This document shows, one piece after another, positions 17,920 through 27,854 of a DNA stretch of 64,000 nt. Every line of letters begins with the position of its first letter. Positions within the stretch are counted from its first letter, which is position 1. A program made the translations under genes and the position numbers. The notes beneath the pieces were generated by a model. It did not search any database. It was not told the DNA's origin and worked only from the letters and a program-made list of their open reading frames with translations. Source of the DNA: Lutimaribacter pacificus (lineage in GTDB: Bacteria > Pseudomonadota > Alphaproteobacteria > Rhodobacterales > Rhodobacteraceae); the NCBI RefSeq assembly GCF_900142185.1, contig NZ_FQZZ01000002.1:1-64000 (forward strand), written 5' to 3'.

Positions 17920-19698
17920 ATGGCTGACGGTATGCGACGCGAAATCGACTTTCTTCTTTATGACTGGCTGCGTGCCGAAACCCTTACGCAGTCGGATGTC
18001 TTCTCCGGCCAGGAGCGGGGGGACTGGGAGGCTTTCCTCGATCTGTCCGGCGCGATTTCGTGGAACGAGTTTCTGCCCTGCTACAAGATCGCCGATCATG
18101 AGGAACCGTTCCTGCAGGACGGACAGGTGATCGTCCAGAAGGACCTGAAACAGGCACTGCAGACCTATATCGAAGCCGGTTTGCACCTTGCGACGGTCGA
18201 TCCCGAAAACGGCGGCATGGGCTTTCCGTTCGCTGTCGCTTCGGCCGCCATGGCCGAACTGATGGCGGCCAACGTGGCGGGGTCGGGCTTTGTGATGCTG
18301 TCCATAGCGAATGCACGGATGATCGCCGATTTCGGCAGCCCTGAACAGATCGCCGCCTTTGCGGAACCTCAGTTCCAGGGCGCAGCCCTCGGTACGATGT
18401 GCCTGTCCGAGCCCGACACCGGGTCGTCGCTGGGGGACGTCACGACCCGCGCCACACCGGACGGCGAAGACAGCCTGGGCCTGCGATACCGTATCCGGGG
18501 GCGGAAGATGTGGATTTCCGCCGGCGATCAGGACGTGACCGGAAACGTCATTCACCTCGTGCTCGGCAAGGTCGTGCAGCCCGACGGCAGCACCGTGCCC
18601 GGGCCGAAGGGGACATCGCTGTTCGTTGTCCCGAAGATCCTGCCCGAAAATCTGGGATCGACGCGGAACGACGTGGCTGTTGCCGGCCTCAATCACAAGA
18701 TGGGATACCGGGGCACGCCCAACTGCCTGCTGAATTTCGGCGAAAACGACGGTGCAATCGGATGGCGCATCGGCGCGGAAGGCGACGGGTTGCGGATCAT
18801 GTTCCAGATGATGAACGAGGCGCGGACCAATGTCGGCCTCGGTGGTGCGGCCGTGGCCTATCGCGGCTACATGCTTGCCCGCAGCTATGCGAGCGAACGC
18901 ATCCAGGGCCGCCCCGTGCACGACAAGCAGATCGAAAAGCCCGTGCCGATCCTGTGTCACCCCGATGTCCGGCGGATGCTGCTGGTGCAAAAAACGATCT
19001 CGGAAGGTGCACTGGCGCTTTGCCTCAAGTCGGCGATGCTCTGCGATCTGCTGCGCGCGCACCAGGACCCGGTGCAGAAGGATCGGGCCAGGTCGTTGCT
19101 GGAACTCCTGACGCCGGTCATCAAATCCTGGCCGTCCGAGCAGGGGCTGGTCGCGCTGCATCAGGCGATCCAGGTCCACGGGGGCTATGGCTATACCCGT
19201 GATTTCGATGTCGAGCAGCTTTACCGCGACAGCCGCCTCAACCCGATCCACGAGGGCACGACGGGCATTCAGGCGATCGACCTGCTGGGCCGCAAGATCC
19301 TCGGGGATGGCGGCGCGTCCTTTGCCGTATTCCTGGACGAAGTGCGCGGGACAGTGGCACGCGCCGGCGCCTTCCCGGACGAGGCGGAAAAACTGTCCGG
19401 CCTCTGCGATCTGTTCGACGGGCTTGTGCGCGATCTCCTTGCACAGAACGCCCCGGCGGATGCGCTTTCAAACGCGGGCGCATTTCTGGACGGGTTCGGG
19501 CACATGGTTCTGGCATGGATCTGGCTGGATCTCGCCATCGCCGCCCAGGCGGCGACCGACGCCGCGATGGCCGAGGAAAAACGCTGGGCCTGCCGCTTCT
19601 TCTATGCCGTCGAGGTGCCGAAGATCCCCGGTATGCTTGCCCTTCTTCGTGAACAGCAATCCCTGACACGCGACGTCCCCGACCACGTCCTGATCTGA
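17920..19698 (+). CDS. Acyl-CoA dehydrogenase, DmdC-like large form
   Basis: 592-residue FAD enzyme introducing a 2,3 double bond in an acyl-CoA. It is longer than the usual 380-residue members because of a C-terminal extension, as in DmdC (3-methylmercaptopropionyl-CoA dehydrogenase) and related proteins. Visible signatures are CLSEPDTGSSLGD, RGRKMWISAGDQD, QVHGGYGYTRDF and HEGTTGIQAIDLLGRKIL, with E445 as the likely base. AAAGGA lies in front of ATG 17920. With the ligase and the hydratase/dehydrogenase it completes a beta-oxidation cycle. DMSP degradation is possible but not shown; no dmdA or dmdD is here. Confidence 0.85.
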   Translation: MADGMRREIDFLLYDWLRAETLTQSDVFSGQERGDWEAFLDLSGAISWNEFLPCYKIADHEEPFLQDGQVIVQKDLKQALQTYIEAGLHLATVDPENGGMGFPFAVASAAMAELMAANVAGSGFVMLSIANARMIADFGSPEQIAAFAEPQFQGAALGTMCLSEPDTGSSLGDVTTRATPDGEDSLGLRYRIRGRKMWISAGDQDVTGNVIHLVLGKVVQPDGSTVPGPKGTSLFVVPKILPENLGSTRNDVAVAGLNHKMGYRGTPNCLLNFGENDGAIGWRIGAEGDGLRIMFQMMNEARTNVGLGGAAVAYRGYMLARSYASERIQGRPVHDKQIEKPVPILCHPDVRRMLLVQKTISEGALALCLKSAMLCDLLRAHQDPVQKDRARSLLELLTPVIKSWPSEQGLVALHQAIQVHGGYGYTRDFDVEQLYRDSRLNPIHEGTTGIQAIDLLGRKILGDGGASFAVFLDEVRGTVARAGAFPDEAEKLSGLCDLFDGLVRDLLAQNAPADALSNAGAFLDGFGHMVLAWIWLDLAIAAQAATDAAMAEEKRWACRFFYAVEVPKIPGMLALLREQQSLTRDVPDHVLI

Positions 19699-19726
19699 AG
19701 GGCGACGATACCCCGCCTTCGGCCCC

Positions 19727-19740
19727 TTGATGTGGGTCAA
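19727..19740. promoter_or_regulatory. FNR-type box upstream of ABC exporter
   Basis: TTGATGTGGGTCAA matches the FNR/FnrL core (TTGAT-N4-ATCAA) at nine of ten positions. It ends 53 bases before the ATG of the exporter ATPase, a distance that allows activation or repression under low oxygen. Such boxes are bound by FnrL, Dnr or NnrR regulators in Rhodobacterales. A single 14-base match may also arise by chance. Confidence 0.4.
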
Positions 19741-19793
19741 GACAGCACCCGTGCAATATGGCAGGGTGGGGCCGGATGCCGTGTGGATTGGGA

Positions 19794-20525
19794 ATGTCGG
19801 ATAACGCAACAGACCCGGCTGAGATGGTGTTTCGCACCCGCGGCCTGACCAAGATTTACGGCGGGGGCGGCACGGCCGAGGTGCGCGCGCTGGACGGGGT
19901 GGACCTGGACCTGCCCGAGGGGGAGCTTGTGGTGCTGCTGGGCCCGTCGGGCAGCGGCAAGTCGACGCTGCTGAACATCATCGGCGGGCTCGATCACGCG
20001 ACATCGGGGCAGGCCTGGTTCCGCGATCAGGAACTGACGGCCATGACCGACCGGCAGCTGACCCGCTACCGGCGCGATCACGTGGGGTTTGTCTTTCAGT
20101 TCTACAACCTGGTGGCCAGCCTGACGGCGCGCGAAAACGTCGCCCTCGTGACCGACGTGGCGGCCGATCCAATGGACCCGGACGAGGCGCTTGACCTTGT
20201 CGGTCTGTCGGGGCGGCTGGATCATTTCCCCGCCCAGATGTCGGGGGGCGAGCAGCAGCGCGTCGCCATCGCCCGCGCCATCGCCAAGCGCCCCGGCGTT
20301 CTGCTGTGCGACGAACCGACCGGCGCGCTGGACAGCAAGACGGGCACCGCGGTTCTGGCCGCGCTGGAACAGGTGAATACCCGTTTCGGCACCACCACGC
20401 TGGTGATCACCCACAATGCCGGTATCCGAAAGATGGCCCATCGCGTGATCCGCTTCCACGATGGCCGCGTGGTCGAGATCGAACAGAACGCCACGCGCGT
20501 GTCCGCGTCGGAGATCGAATGGTGA
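19794..20525 (+). CDS. ABC transporter ATP-binding protein (LolD/MacB type)
   Basis: 243-residue ATPase that powers an FtsX-type permease. It has Walker [10 protein letters not shown], the Q-loop FQFYNLV, the signature [14 protein letters not shown], Walker [13 protein letters not shown] and the switch histidine in LVITHN. The EPTGALD pattern is characteristic of the LolD/MacB/DevA group. The ATG at 19794 (MSDNATDP) is preferred over one 36 bases upstream; the ribosome binding site is weak (GGATTGGGA). It overlaps the permease gene. Confidence 0.88.
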   Translation: MSDNATDPAEMVFRTRGLTKIYGGGGTAEVRALDGVDLDLPEGELVVLLGPSGSGKSTLLNIIGGLDHATSGQAWFRDQELTAMTDRQLTRYRRDHVGFVFQFYNLVASLTARENVALVTDVAADPMDPDEALDLVGLSGRLDHFPAQMSGGEQQRVAIARAIAKRPGVLLCDEPTGALDSKTGTAVLAALEQVNTRFGTTTLVITHNAGIRKMAHRVIRFHDGRVVEIEQNATRVSASEIEW

Positions 20526-22888
20526 TGCTGCACGCGCTCGACCGCAAACTTGTCCGCGATCTGTGGCGCCTCAAGGCGCAGTCGCTGGCCATCGCGCTGG
20601 TGCTGGCCTGTGGCGTGGCGATCTTCCTGACCGGGCTGGGCATGGTGCGCGCGCTCGAAGCGACCTTGCAGGATTACTACAGCCGCCAGCATTTCGCCCA
20701 TGTCTTTGCCAGCGCCCGCCGTGCGCCGCTGTCGGTGGTGCAGGACGTGGCCGCGATCGACGGTGTCCAGACGGTCGAGGCGCGGATCACGGGGCAGGTC
20801 ATTCTGGATCTGCCGGGCCGCGTGGCGCCGGCCTCGGGGCGGGTGCTGTCCCTGCCCGAGGGCGGGCCGGTCCTGAACGTGCCGCTGCTGGTGCAGGGGC
20901 GCCTGCCCGACCCGGACTCGGACACCGAGGTCGCCGTGACCGACCGGTTCGCCCACGCCAACGGGTTTCGCCCCGGCGACCGCTTTGCCGCCGTCGCCGA
21001 CGGCACAAGGCTGGACCTGACCGTGACCGGCACCCTGCGCAGCCCCGAGTTCCTGTATACCGTGCCACCCGGCGGGCTGATGCCGGACGACGAAGGATAC
21101 GGCATCATCTGGATGCCCGAGCGCGCGGCCGCCGCCACCTTTGGCCTGACCGGGGCGTTCAACGACCTGTCCCTGAAGCTGCGGCGCGATGCCCGGCTGC
21201 CGGAGGTGATCGGCCGGGTCGACGCGATACTGGACCCGTGGGGCGGCACCGGCGCGCATGACCGCGAATTGCAGGTCAGCCATTCCTTCATCAAGGCCGA
21301 ACTGGACCAGCTGCGCAGCATGTCCGTGGTCATGCCGCCGATCTTTTTCGGTATCGCCGCCTTCCTGGTCAACATGGTGCTCGGGCGGATCGTGGCGCTG
21401 GAACGGTCCGAGATCGGGCTGCTCAAGGCGCTGGGATACCGGGATACCGAGATCGCGCTGCACTATCTCATGCTGGCCGCGCTGGTGGCCGCCATCGGGA
21501 TCGGGATCGGATGGGCGGTGGGCGCGTGGCTGTCGTCGGGGATGTCGCGGCTTTATGCCCGGTTCTTCGATTTTCCCTGGCTGGTGCAGCCGCACGATCT
21601 GGATGTCTATGCGCTGGCGGGACTGATCGGGCTGACGGCAGCCGCGCTCGGGGCAATCCGCGCGGCATGGGGCGCGGCGCGGCTGGCACCCGCCGTGGCC
21701 ATGGCCCCGCCCGCACCGCCCAGTTTCCGGCGTGGGCATATGGATGCGCTGGCGCACTGGCTGCGCCTGCCGCAGACTGCGATGATGGTGCTGCGCGGCA
21801 TCCTGCGCTGGCCGGTGCGCGCGGGGATGACCGCGCTCGGGCTGTCGCTGGGTGTGGCGATCCTGGCAGCGTCGAGCGCGATGCTGGATTCGCTCGACGT
21901 GATGATGGAGTCGGCGTTCTTCAAATCGAACCGGCAACACGCATCCCTGAGTCTGGCGCAAGAGGTGGGGCTGGACGCCGTGACCGACGCGCGCCACCTG
22001 CCCGGCGTGCTGGTGGCCGAGCCGCAATTCAACCTGCCCGTGACGCTGCATAACGGTGCCCGGTCCAAGCGGCTGGCGATCAGCGCACGGATGCCGGGGG
22101 GCGATCTGGCGCGCACGCTGGATGTAGAAGGCCGGCATGTTCCCCTGCCGGAAAAGGGGATCATGCTGTCCGATCAACTGGCCGATTACCTGGGGCTTGT
22201 CCCTGGCGACCAGGTGCTGGTCGAACTTTCGGGCACCCGCAGTGGCCAGTTCCACGTGCCGGTCGCGGGGGTGACCACGCAATATATCGGGATCGGCGCC
22301 TATATGCAGATGGATGCGCTGGCCGCGCACCTGCGCGAGGGCCCGCGCGTCACCACGCTCAACCTGTGGATCGACATGGCGCAGCTGCCGGAACTGCAGG
22401 CCGCCCTCAAGGAAACACCGATGCTGGCGACCGTCGCGATGCTGACGGACGTGCGCAACAGTTTCCAGGCCACGATCAGCGAAACCGTGCAGATCTACTC
22501 GGTTCTGTTCATCACCATCTCGGTGCTGATCACGGTGGGCGTCGCCTATAACGGGGCGCGTATCCAACTATCGGAACGCGCGCGCGAACTGGCCAGTTTA
22601 CGCATTCTCGGGTTTACCCGGACCGAGGTGTCGTCGATCCTGCTGGGGGAAACCGCGCTGCTGGCGCTTTTCGCGCAACCGCTTGGCTGGCTGATCGGGG
22701 CGTGGATTTCCTGGGCGATGGTGGCGGGTTTTCAAAGCGATCTCTACACCATCCCCCTGGTTCTGACGCCTGCGAATTTCGCCAGCGCCAGCCTGATAAC
22801 CCTTGCCGCCGTCGCGGCGGCTGCGCTGCTTGTGCGGCGCCGGCTTGACCGGGCCGATCTTGTCGCGGTTCTGAAAACACGGGAGTGA
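20519..22888 (+). CDS. ABC transporter permease, two FtsX domains
   Basis: 789-residue membrane protein with an N-terminal membrane anchor (about 23-43), a large periplasmic region, an FtsX block of three helices near 275-390, a second anchor and periplasmic domain, and a final FtsX block near 660-780. This duplicated layout is typical of LolC/E-like or DevC-like permeases that move lipids, peptides or drugs from the inner membrane outward. Three start codons lie at 20519, 20522 and 20525; all overlap the ATPase stop, so translation is coupled. No substrate can be inferred. Confidence 0.85.
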   Translation: MVMLHALDRKLVRDLWRLKAQSLAIALVLACGVAIFLTGLGMVRALEATLQDYYSRQHFAHVFASARRAPLSVVQDVAAIDGVQTVEARITGQVILDLPGRVAPASGRVLSLPEGGPVLNVPLLVQGRLPDPDSDTEVAVTDRFAHANGFRPGDRFAAVADGTRLDLTVTGTLRSPEFLYTVPPGGLMPDDEGYGIIWMPERAAAATFGLTGAFNDLSLKLRRDARLPEVIGRVDAILDPWGGTGAHDRELQVSHSFIKAELDQLRSMSVVMPPIFFGIAAFLVNMVLGRIVALERSEIGLLKALGYRDTEIALHYLMLAALVAAIGIGIGWAVGAWLSSGMSRLYARFFDFPWLVQPHDLDVYALAGLIGLTAAALGAIRAAWGAARLAPAVAMAPPAPPSFRRGHMDALAHWLRLPQTAMMVLRGILRWPVRAGMTALGLSLGVAILAASSAMLDSLDVMMESAFFKSNRQHASLSLAQEVGLDAVTDARHLPGVLVAEPQFNLPVTLHNGARSKRLAISARMPGGDLARTLDVEGRHVPLPEKGIMLSDQLADYLGLVPGDQVLVELSGTRSGQFHVPVAGVTTQYIGIGAYMQMDALAAHLREGPRVTTLNLWIDMAQLPELQAALKETPMLATVAMLTDVRNSFQATISETVQIYSVLFITISVLITVGVAYNGARIQLSERARELASLRILGFTRTEVSSILLGETALLALFAQPLGWLIGAWISWAMVAGFQSDLYTIPLVLTPANFASASLITLAAVAAAALLVRRRLDRADLVAVLKTRE

Positions 22889-22891
22889 GTG

Positions 22892-24103
22892 ATGCACCGA
22901 CGCACCCGCCTGATCCTGATCCTGACCGCCGCCGTGCTGGTCGTCGGCGCGCTGTTCTGGGCCGCGTTCCGCCCGGTGCCCGTATCGGTCGATCTGGCCC
23001 GCGTGACGCGCGCGCCGATGCAGGTCACGGTCGAGGCTGACGGCACGACCCGCATCCGCGAGATGTACGATGTCGCGGCCCCGATTACCGGCACCGCCAA
23101 GCGTGCGCCTGTGCGGGTGGGCGAAGCGGTGATCGGGGACGAAACCATTGTCGCCATCGTCGAACCCGTCGCGCCCAGTCTTCTGGATGCGCGCAGCCGC
23201 CAGCAGGCGCAGGCCTCGGTTCAGGAGGCGCAGGCCGCGCTTGCCGTCGCCAACAGCGAGCGCGCCCAAGCCGAGGAAGAGCTTGTCTATGCCCAGAGCC
23301 AGTATGACCGCGTGCAGGAACTGGTGGAGCGCGGCGTCGCATCGCTGGTCCGGCTCGAGGATGCCTCGCAAATGCTGAACGTCCGCCGCGCCGCGCGCGA
23401 CGCTGCGCAATCGGCCAGCGAAATGGCGCAAAGCACGCTTGAGCGCGCGCAGGCCGCGCTGATCGGCCCCGATACCGGGGGGTATTCCAATGGCGATTGC
23501 TGTGTCCAAATCACCGCGCCCGCCGATGGCGTGGTGCTGTCCATCGACCGGATCAGCGAACGCCCGGTAACTGCGGGGGAAACACTGCTGTCCATCGGCG
23601 ATCCCGCCGATCTGGAGATCGTGGCCGACCCCCTGTCGCGCGACGCGGTGCGCATCCCGCCCGATGCCCGTGCCACCGTCGACCGCTGGGGCGGGGCGAC
23701 GCAGCTTGAGGCGCGGCTGCGCCAGATCGAGCCGTCCGCCCGCACCGAAATATCGGCGCTGGGGATCGAGGAACAGCGCGTCGAGGCGATATTCGACATC
23801 ACCGATCCCGCCGACCGGCGTCCGGGTCTTGGCAACGGCTATGCGGTGCGGCTGGCCATCATCGTGTGGGAGGCCGAAGAGGCCCTGCAGGTGCCGCTGG
23901 GCGCGCTGTTTCGCGTGGGCGACGCTTGGGCGTGTTTCGTGGCGCAGGGCAGCGTGGCGCGGCAGGTGACCGTCAACATCGGGGAACGCAACGACCGCAT
24001 GGCGCAGGTGCTGGACGGGCTGGCCGAAGGCGATCAGGTGATCGTCCACCCCGGAGATACGGTGGCCGACGGTGTCCGTATCGAGGCAGCAGAGCCGGGA
24101 TAG
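22892..24103 (+). CDS. HlyD/MFP-type periplasmic adaptor of the ABC exporter
   Basis: 403-residue membrane fusion protein. An N-terminal membrane anchor (about residues 7-29) is followed by a lipoyl-like half, a coiled-coil hairpin (about 95-185, rich in Q, A and E) and a second lipoyl and beta-barrel part ending in the usual GLAEGDQVIVHPG. It would link the permease to an outer-membrane channel. ATG 22892 follows GGGAGTGAG; a GTG lies one codon upstream. The order ATPase-permease-adaptor is the reverse of the common macA-macB order, and no TolC gene is nearby. Confidence 0.87.
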   Translation: MHRRTRLILILTAAVLVVGALFWAAFRPVPVSVDLARVTRAPMQVTVEADGTTRIREMYDVAAPITGTAKRAPVRVGEAVIGDETIVAIVEPVAPSLLDARSRQQAQASVQEAQAALAVANSERAQAEEELVYAQSQYDRVQELVERGVASLVRLEDASQMLNVRRAARDAAQSASEMAQSTLERAQAALIGPDTGGYSNGDCCVQITAPADGVVLSIDRISERPVTAGETLLSIGDPADLEIVADPLSRDAVRIPPDARATVDRWGGATQLEARLRQIEPSARTEISALGIEEQRVEAIFDITDPADRRPGLGNGYAVRLAIIVWEAEEALQVPLGALFRVGDAWACFVAQGSVARQVTVNIGERNDRMAQVLDGLAEGDQVIVHPGDTVADGVRIEAAEPG

Positions 24104-24129
24104 AGCCTGTTCAGGGTCGCAATACCGTC

Positions 24130-25698
24130 TTAGACGAAGGATCGGATTGTATTTAACGCGCCATCCAGCGCCGTGCCCTCCTCGTCCTGCAACGCGGCCT
24201 CGCGCAGGCGGGCAACCCAGCCGGGCCCGTCCTTGCGCCCGGCGACCAGTGCGGCGCCTTCCAGCACGCGGTCGAATTTCGACAGCCCCCGCGCGTGGGT
24301 GTCGGAATAGCCCTTGATCAGGCGCCGGCAGCGGATGATCTCGATCGCCATGCCATAGCGGTCGGGCAGGTGCGCCAGCGCGGTTTCCAGCCAGCGATCC
24401 AGATGCGCCACCTCGATCGCGTGGCGATGGGTTTTCAGCCGCCAGCCTTTCAAGCCGCCGACGACATAGAGCATCACGAACGCGCGCAGGCTGTCGGTGC
24501 GCATCCGGCGCCCCTTGTTGAACCAGCGGTCCAGCCGCGCCATCCATTTTGGATCGGCCTCGATCCGTGCGCCCATACGGGCGGGCAGCATCCCGGCGAT
24601 TTCCTCGGCGCGGGGGTGCAGGAACTCGGTCAGGTGTAGCACCTGACCGTCACCGGCTCCCATCTCGGTGCGGATACGGTCGAACCGTCGCGCGCGGGTC
24701 TTCAGGTCGGCCACGCGAATGATGTCGTCATAGGCCATCGCGTTCGCCACGTATTTCGCGGCCTCGCGGGTCAGCTCATGGCCCTTTTCAGCGCTGTCCC
24801 GGGCAAGAATAGTCTCGATTCTGTCCAGATAGGCCGCGCCGTAATCCGCGTCCTGAAAATTCACAACCTTGCGCAGCCCGGGCAGGGCCATTTCGGCCAC
24901 CGGCGCGGGCAGGGCGTTTGCGCGGGCGGCCAGCGCCTCCCATTTTTTCAGGGCCGCGTCCGGCCCCTTTGCGCCTGTGCCCGGCTTTGCCTGCGGTTGG
25001 GCGGATGGTGCATCACCGTCTTCCGGGTTCTGCGCGGCCTCGTATCCGGCGGCAAAGGCGCGCAGGCTGGCCTCGACCCCCTTGCCGCTGGCGCGGATCG
25101 CGTCCTCGAATGCCGTGCGCTCGAAGGGCAGGGTGCCCGAGCCGGCCAGCGCCCCGAAAAGCGAGGCAGAGATGACCGAGCCCTGCTGCACCGCCGCCTG
25201 TTCCATGTCGCCCATGATCACACGCGCGGCGGCGATTTCGGCGGCTGCGCGCACCTCGTCTGCATCGGCGATGCCGTCGCCGGGCGCCATCTTTTCCGAC
25301 ACCGCCAGCGCCCTGTGGGTCGATGCGATCAGGGTCGTGCGGTCCGGCGTGACAAAGCCGCGCATGATGGCGCGCCCGGCCTCCATCATCTCGGCGGCGA
25401 TCAGGATGTCCACATCGCCCGATGCCGGCGCCAGCGAAAACACCGGATCGGGCTGGCCCTCTTCTTTCGGGGCCATTTCGACGTAATAGATCGTGGCCCC
25501 GGTGCGCTGCGCCACGCCCGCAACGCTTGTGGCCTGGCAGGCATAACCCTGCGCGCGCGCCAGCGATTCGATCCAGCCGGTCAGAACCCCGCCGCCCTGG
25601 CCGCCCACGGCCATGACCGCCAGCTTGATGATGCCGGCCAGCCGTTCATCCGGCGTGCGCTGGGCCAGTGCCCCGGAAATGCCTGTCTCTGCGTTCAT
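24130..25698 (-). CDS. iorB: Indolepyruvate oxidoreductase subunit beta
   Basis: 522-residue protein: an N-terminal gamma-type domain of 2-oxoacid oxidoreductases (AVGGQGGGVLTGWIE near residue 30, then SVAGVAQRTGATIYYVEM) followed by a long DUF6537-type C-terminal domain from about 230. With IorA it converts arylpyruvates to arylacetyl-CoA. The start at 25698 is chosen because TGATG joins it to the iorA stop; the frame extends 87 bases further into iorA without purpose. It is convergent with the exporter adaptor, with 26 bases between them. Confidence 0.87.
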   Translation of the reverse strand: MNAETGISGALAQRTPDERLAGIIKLAVMAVGGQGGGVLTGWIESLARAQGYACQATSVAGVAQRTGATIYYVEMAPKEEGQPDPVFSLAPASGDVDILIAAEMMEAGRAIMRGFVTPDRTTLIASTHRALAVSEKMAPGDGIADADEVRAAAEIAAARVIMGDMEQAAVQQGSVISASLFGALAGSGTLPFERTAFEDAIRASGKGVEASLRAFAAGYEAAQNPEDGDAPSAQPQAKPGTGAKGPDAALKKWEALAARANALPAPVAEMALPGLRKVVNFQDADYGAAYLDRIETILARDSAEKGHELTREAAKYVANAMAYDDIIRVADLKTRARRFDRIRTEMGAGDGQVLHLTEFLHPRAEEIAGMLPARMGARIEADPKWMARLDRWFNKGRRMRTDSLRAFVMLYVVGGLKGWRLKTHRHAIEVAHLDRWLETALAHLPDRYGMAIEIIRCRRLIKGYSDTHARGLSKFDRVLEGAALVAGRKDGPGWVARLREAALQDEEGTALDGALNTIRSFV

Positions 25699-27845
25699 CA
25701 CGCCACCTCCGTCACGTCGAGGCGCCTGGCATCGCGCCGCGCCTGCAGCCAGCCGATCACCGCCTTGCGCTTGCCGGCCCACCATCTTTCGAATCCGGCG
25801 GGGTTATGCACCACATCCGCGCGGTAAAAGCTGGGGCACAACACGGCGGCATCGGCCACCTCGCCGCAATTGCCGCAGCCCACGCAAGTCTGGTCGATGC
25901 TGGCTACCGGATCGTCGCGCAGCGGATCGTCCAGCGTTTTCAGCGACAGCGACGGGCAGCCCGACAGCCGGATACAGGCGTGATCGCCGGTGCACACGTC
26001 CTCATCGACCCCGAAACGGGGCGCTTCGACACGACGGCCGTCCGCGATGGCCTTTTTCTTCAGCGGCTTTTCGCGGCGCTGGCGGTTCAGCATACATTCC
26101 GAGCTGGCAACGATCACCTTGGGCCCGTCGTATTCGGTGGTCAGCGCCTCATGTATGACCTCGCGCATCTTCGGCACGTCATAGGTGCGGTCGATCTGGC
26201 GCACCCATTCGACGCCCACGCCTTTCAGCGCCTTGGAAATGGGATTGTTCGTCGACTTCGTGTCGTTCTGCGCCCGTGACGACAGGATGTCCTGCCCGCC
26301 GGTGGCGGCGGAATAGTAATTGTCGACGATGATCGCCACGCTGTCGGATTTGTTGAACACCATGTTCCCGATCGAGGAACTGAGCCCGTTATGCCAGAAT
26401 CCGCCATCCCCCAGGATCGAGATCGCGCGCCTTTCCCCGCCGCCATCGAAGGCGGCGTTCGACGCCGGGCCAAGGCCATAGCCCATCGTCTGCCCGCCGA
26501 TCTCGAACGGCGGCAGCGAGGCGAACAGGTGACAGCCGATATCGCCCGAGATCTGGTGCTGGCCCAGTTCCTGCTGCACCAGCTTCATCGCGGCGAATAT
26601 GGGGCGTTCCGGGCAGCCGGTGCAGAAGCCCGGCGGGCGGATCGGCACGGTGCCGGACAGGTCGGGAATTTCGGGTTTCGGTTCGTTCGGGGCCAGAACC
26701 GCGCCGGGCAGCATATCGGATGCGTGTTCCTTCAGGAACGCGGCCACACCGTCCAGCATCACCTGCCCGGTATATTCGCCCGCCAGCGGCAGCATGTCCT
26801 TGCCATGCAGTTTCACCGTTGAACCGGCACGATAGAGCATCGAGCCGAGTTGCTGCTCGATGAATTCCGGCTGGCCCTCTTCGATGACAAGAACGGCCTC
26901 TTTTCCTTCGGCGAAGGCCATGAATTCGTCGCGCACCAGTGGGTAGGTCACGTTCAGGCAATAGATCGGAATGTCGGTCTGGCCATAGATGTCGGCCAGC
27001 CCCAGCCGCTGCAGCGCGCGGACCACGCCGTTATACATGCCGCCCTGGCAAATGATGCCGATGCGGCTCTGTTCCGGCCCGAAACGTTCGTTCAGGCCAT
27101 GTTCCATGATGTATTTCCCGGCCGCCGGCCAGCGTTTCTTAACCTTGTCCTGTTCATGCATATAGGACATCGGCGGCAGCACCACGCGGGAAAAATCCTT
27201 TTGCGGATTCGACAGCGCGTCACGCACCGAAAGGTTGGGGCGCTTGTTGTCGCGCGTGGCAAAGCTGCCGGTCACGTGGCACGCCCGGATGCGCACCATC
27301 AGCATCACGGGGGTGTTGCTGGCCTCGCTCAGTTCGAAACCGTCGCCCACCGCCTTGACGATCGAGCGCAGGTTGGGCCGCGGATCGAGCAGCCAGAACT
27401 GCGATTTCATGGCGAATGCGTGGCTGCGCTCCTGCATGATCGAGCTGCCTTCGCCGTAATCCTCGCCCACGATGACCAGCGCGCCGCCATTCACGCCCGA
27501 GGAGGCAAGGTTGGCCAGCGCGTCGGATGCCACGTTGATGCCGACCGACCCTTTGAACGTCACCGCCCCGCGAATGGGATAATGCACGCTGGCCGCCAGC
27601 ATGGCGGCGGCGGCGGCCTCGGACGCATTCGCCTCGAATCGCACGTCCAGTTCCGACATCAGGTCTTCGGCATCGGCCAGAACGTCCATCAGGTGGGAAA
27701 TCGGCGCGCCCTGGTAACCGCCGACATACCCGACGCCATTTTCCAGCAGCGCCTTGGTCAGGGCCAGGATGCCCTCTCCGGTAAAGGTATCGCCATCGCC
27801 CTTGCGAAGATGCGCGACCTCGGCCTTGAATGAGCGTTCCGCCAT
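25698..27845 (-). CDS. iorA: Indolepyruvate ferredoxin oxidoreductase subunit alpha
   Basis: 715-residue thiamine-diphosphate subunit. It has the N-terminal pyrimidine-binding domain (GYVGGYQGAPISHL), the C-terminal TPP domain (FCTGCPERPIFAAM, SILGDGGFWHNGL, IVDNYYSAATGGQ) and a ferredoxin-like tail with cysteines in CTGDHAC and CVGCGNCG. Known homologues oxidise indolepyruvate and phenylpyruvate to the arylacetyl-CoA. It is the middle gene of marR-iorA-iorB, ten bases after marR. PaaABCDE at 58-62 kb could act on phenylacetyl-CoA made here; that link is inference. Confidence 0.9.
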   Translation of the reverse strand: MAERSFKAEVAHLRKGDGDTFTGEGILALTKALLENGVGYVGGYQGAPISHLMDVLADAEDLMSELDVRFEANASEAAAAAMLAASVHYPIRGAVTFKGSVGINVASDALANLASSGVNGGALVIVGEDYGEGSSIMQERSHAFAMKSQFWLLDPRPNLRSIVKAVGDGFELSEASNTPVMLMVRIRACHVTGSFATRDNKRPNLSVRDALSNPQKDFSRVVLPPMSYMHEQDKVKKRWPAAGKYIMEHGLNERFGPEQSRIGIICQGGMYNGVVRALQRLGLADIYGQTDIPIYCLNVTYPLVRDEFMAFAEGKEAVLVIEEGQPEFIEQQLGSMLYRAGSTVKLHGKDMLPLAGEYTGQVMLDGVAAFLKEHASDMLPGAVLAPNEPKPEIPDLSGTVPIRPPGFCTGCPERPIFAAMKLVQQELGQHQISGDIGCHLFASLPPFEIGGQTMGYGLGPASNAAFDGGGERRAISILGDGGFWHNGLSSSIGNMVFNKSDSVAIIVDNYYSAATGGQDILSSRAQNDTKSTNNPISKALKGVGVEWVRQIDRTYDVPKMREVIHEALTTEYDGPKVIVASSECMLNRQRREKPLKKKAIADGRRVEAPRFGVDEDVCTGDHACIRLSGCPSLSLKTLDDPLRDDPVASIDQTCVGCGNCGEVADAAVLCPSFYRADVVHNPAGFERWWAGKRKAVIGWLQARRDARRLDVTEVA

Positions 27846-27854
27846 CTGTCCCCC

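Noticed and set aside
15592-19251. 1219-codon open frame on the minus strand
   Set aside because: Lies antisense to thiolase, ligase and dehydrogenase genes that have clear motifs; long antisense frames are common in GC-rich DNA.
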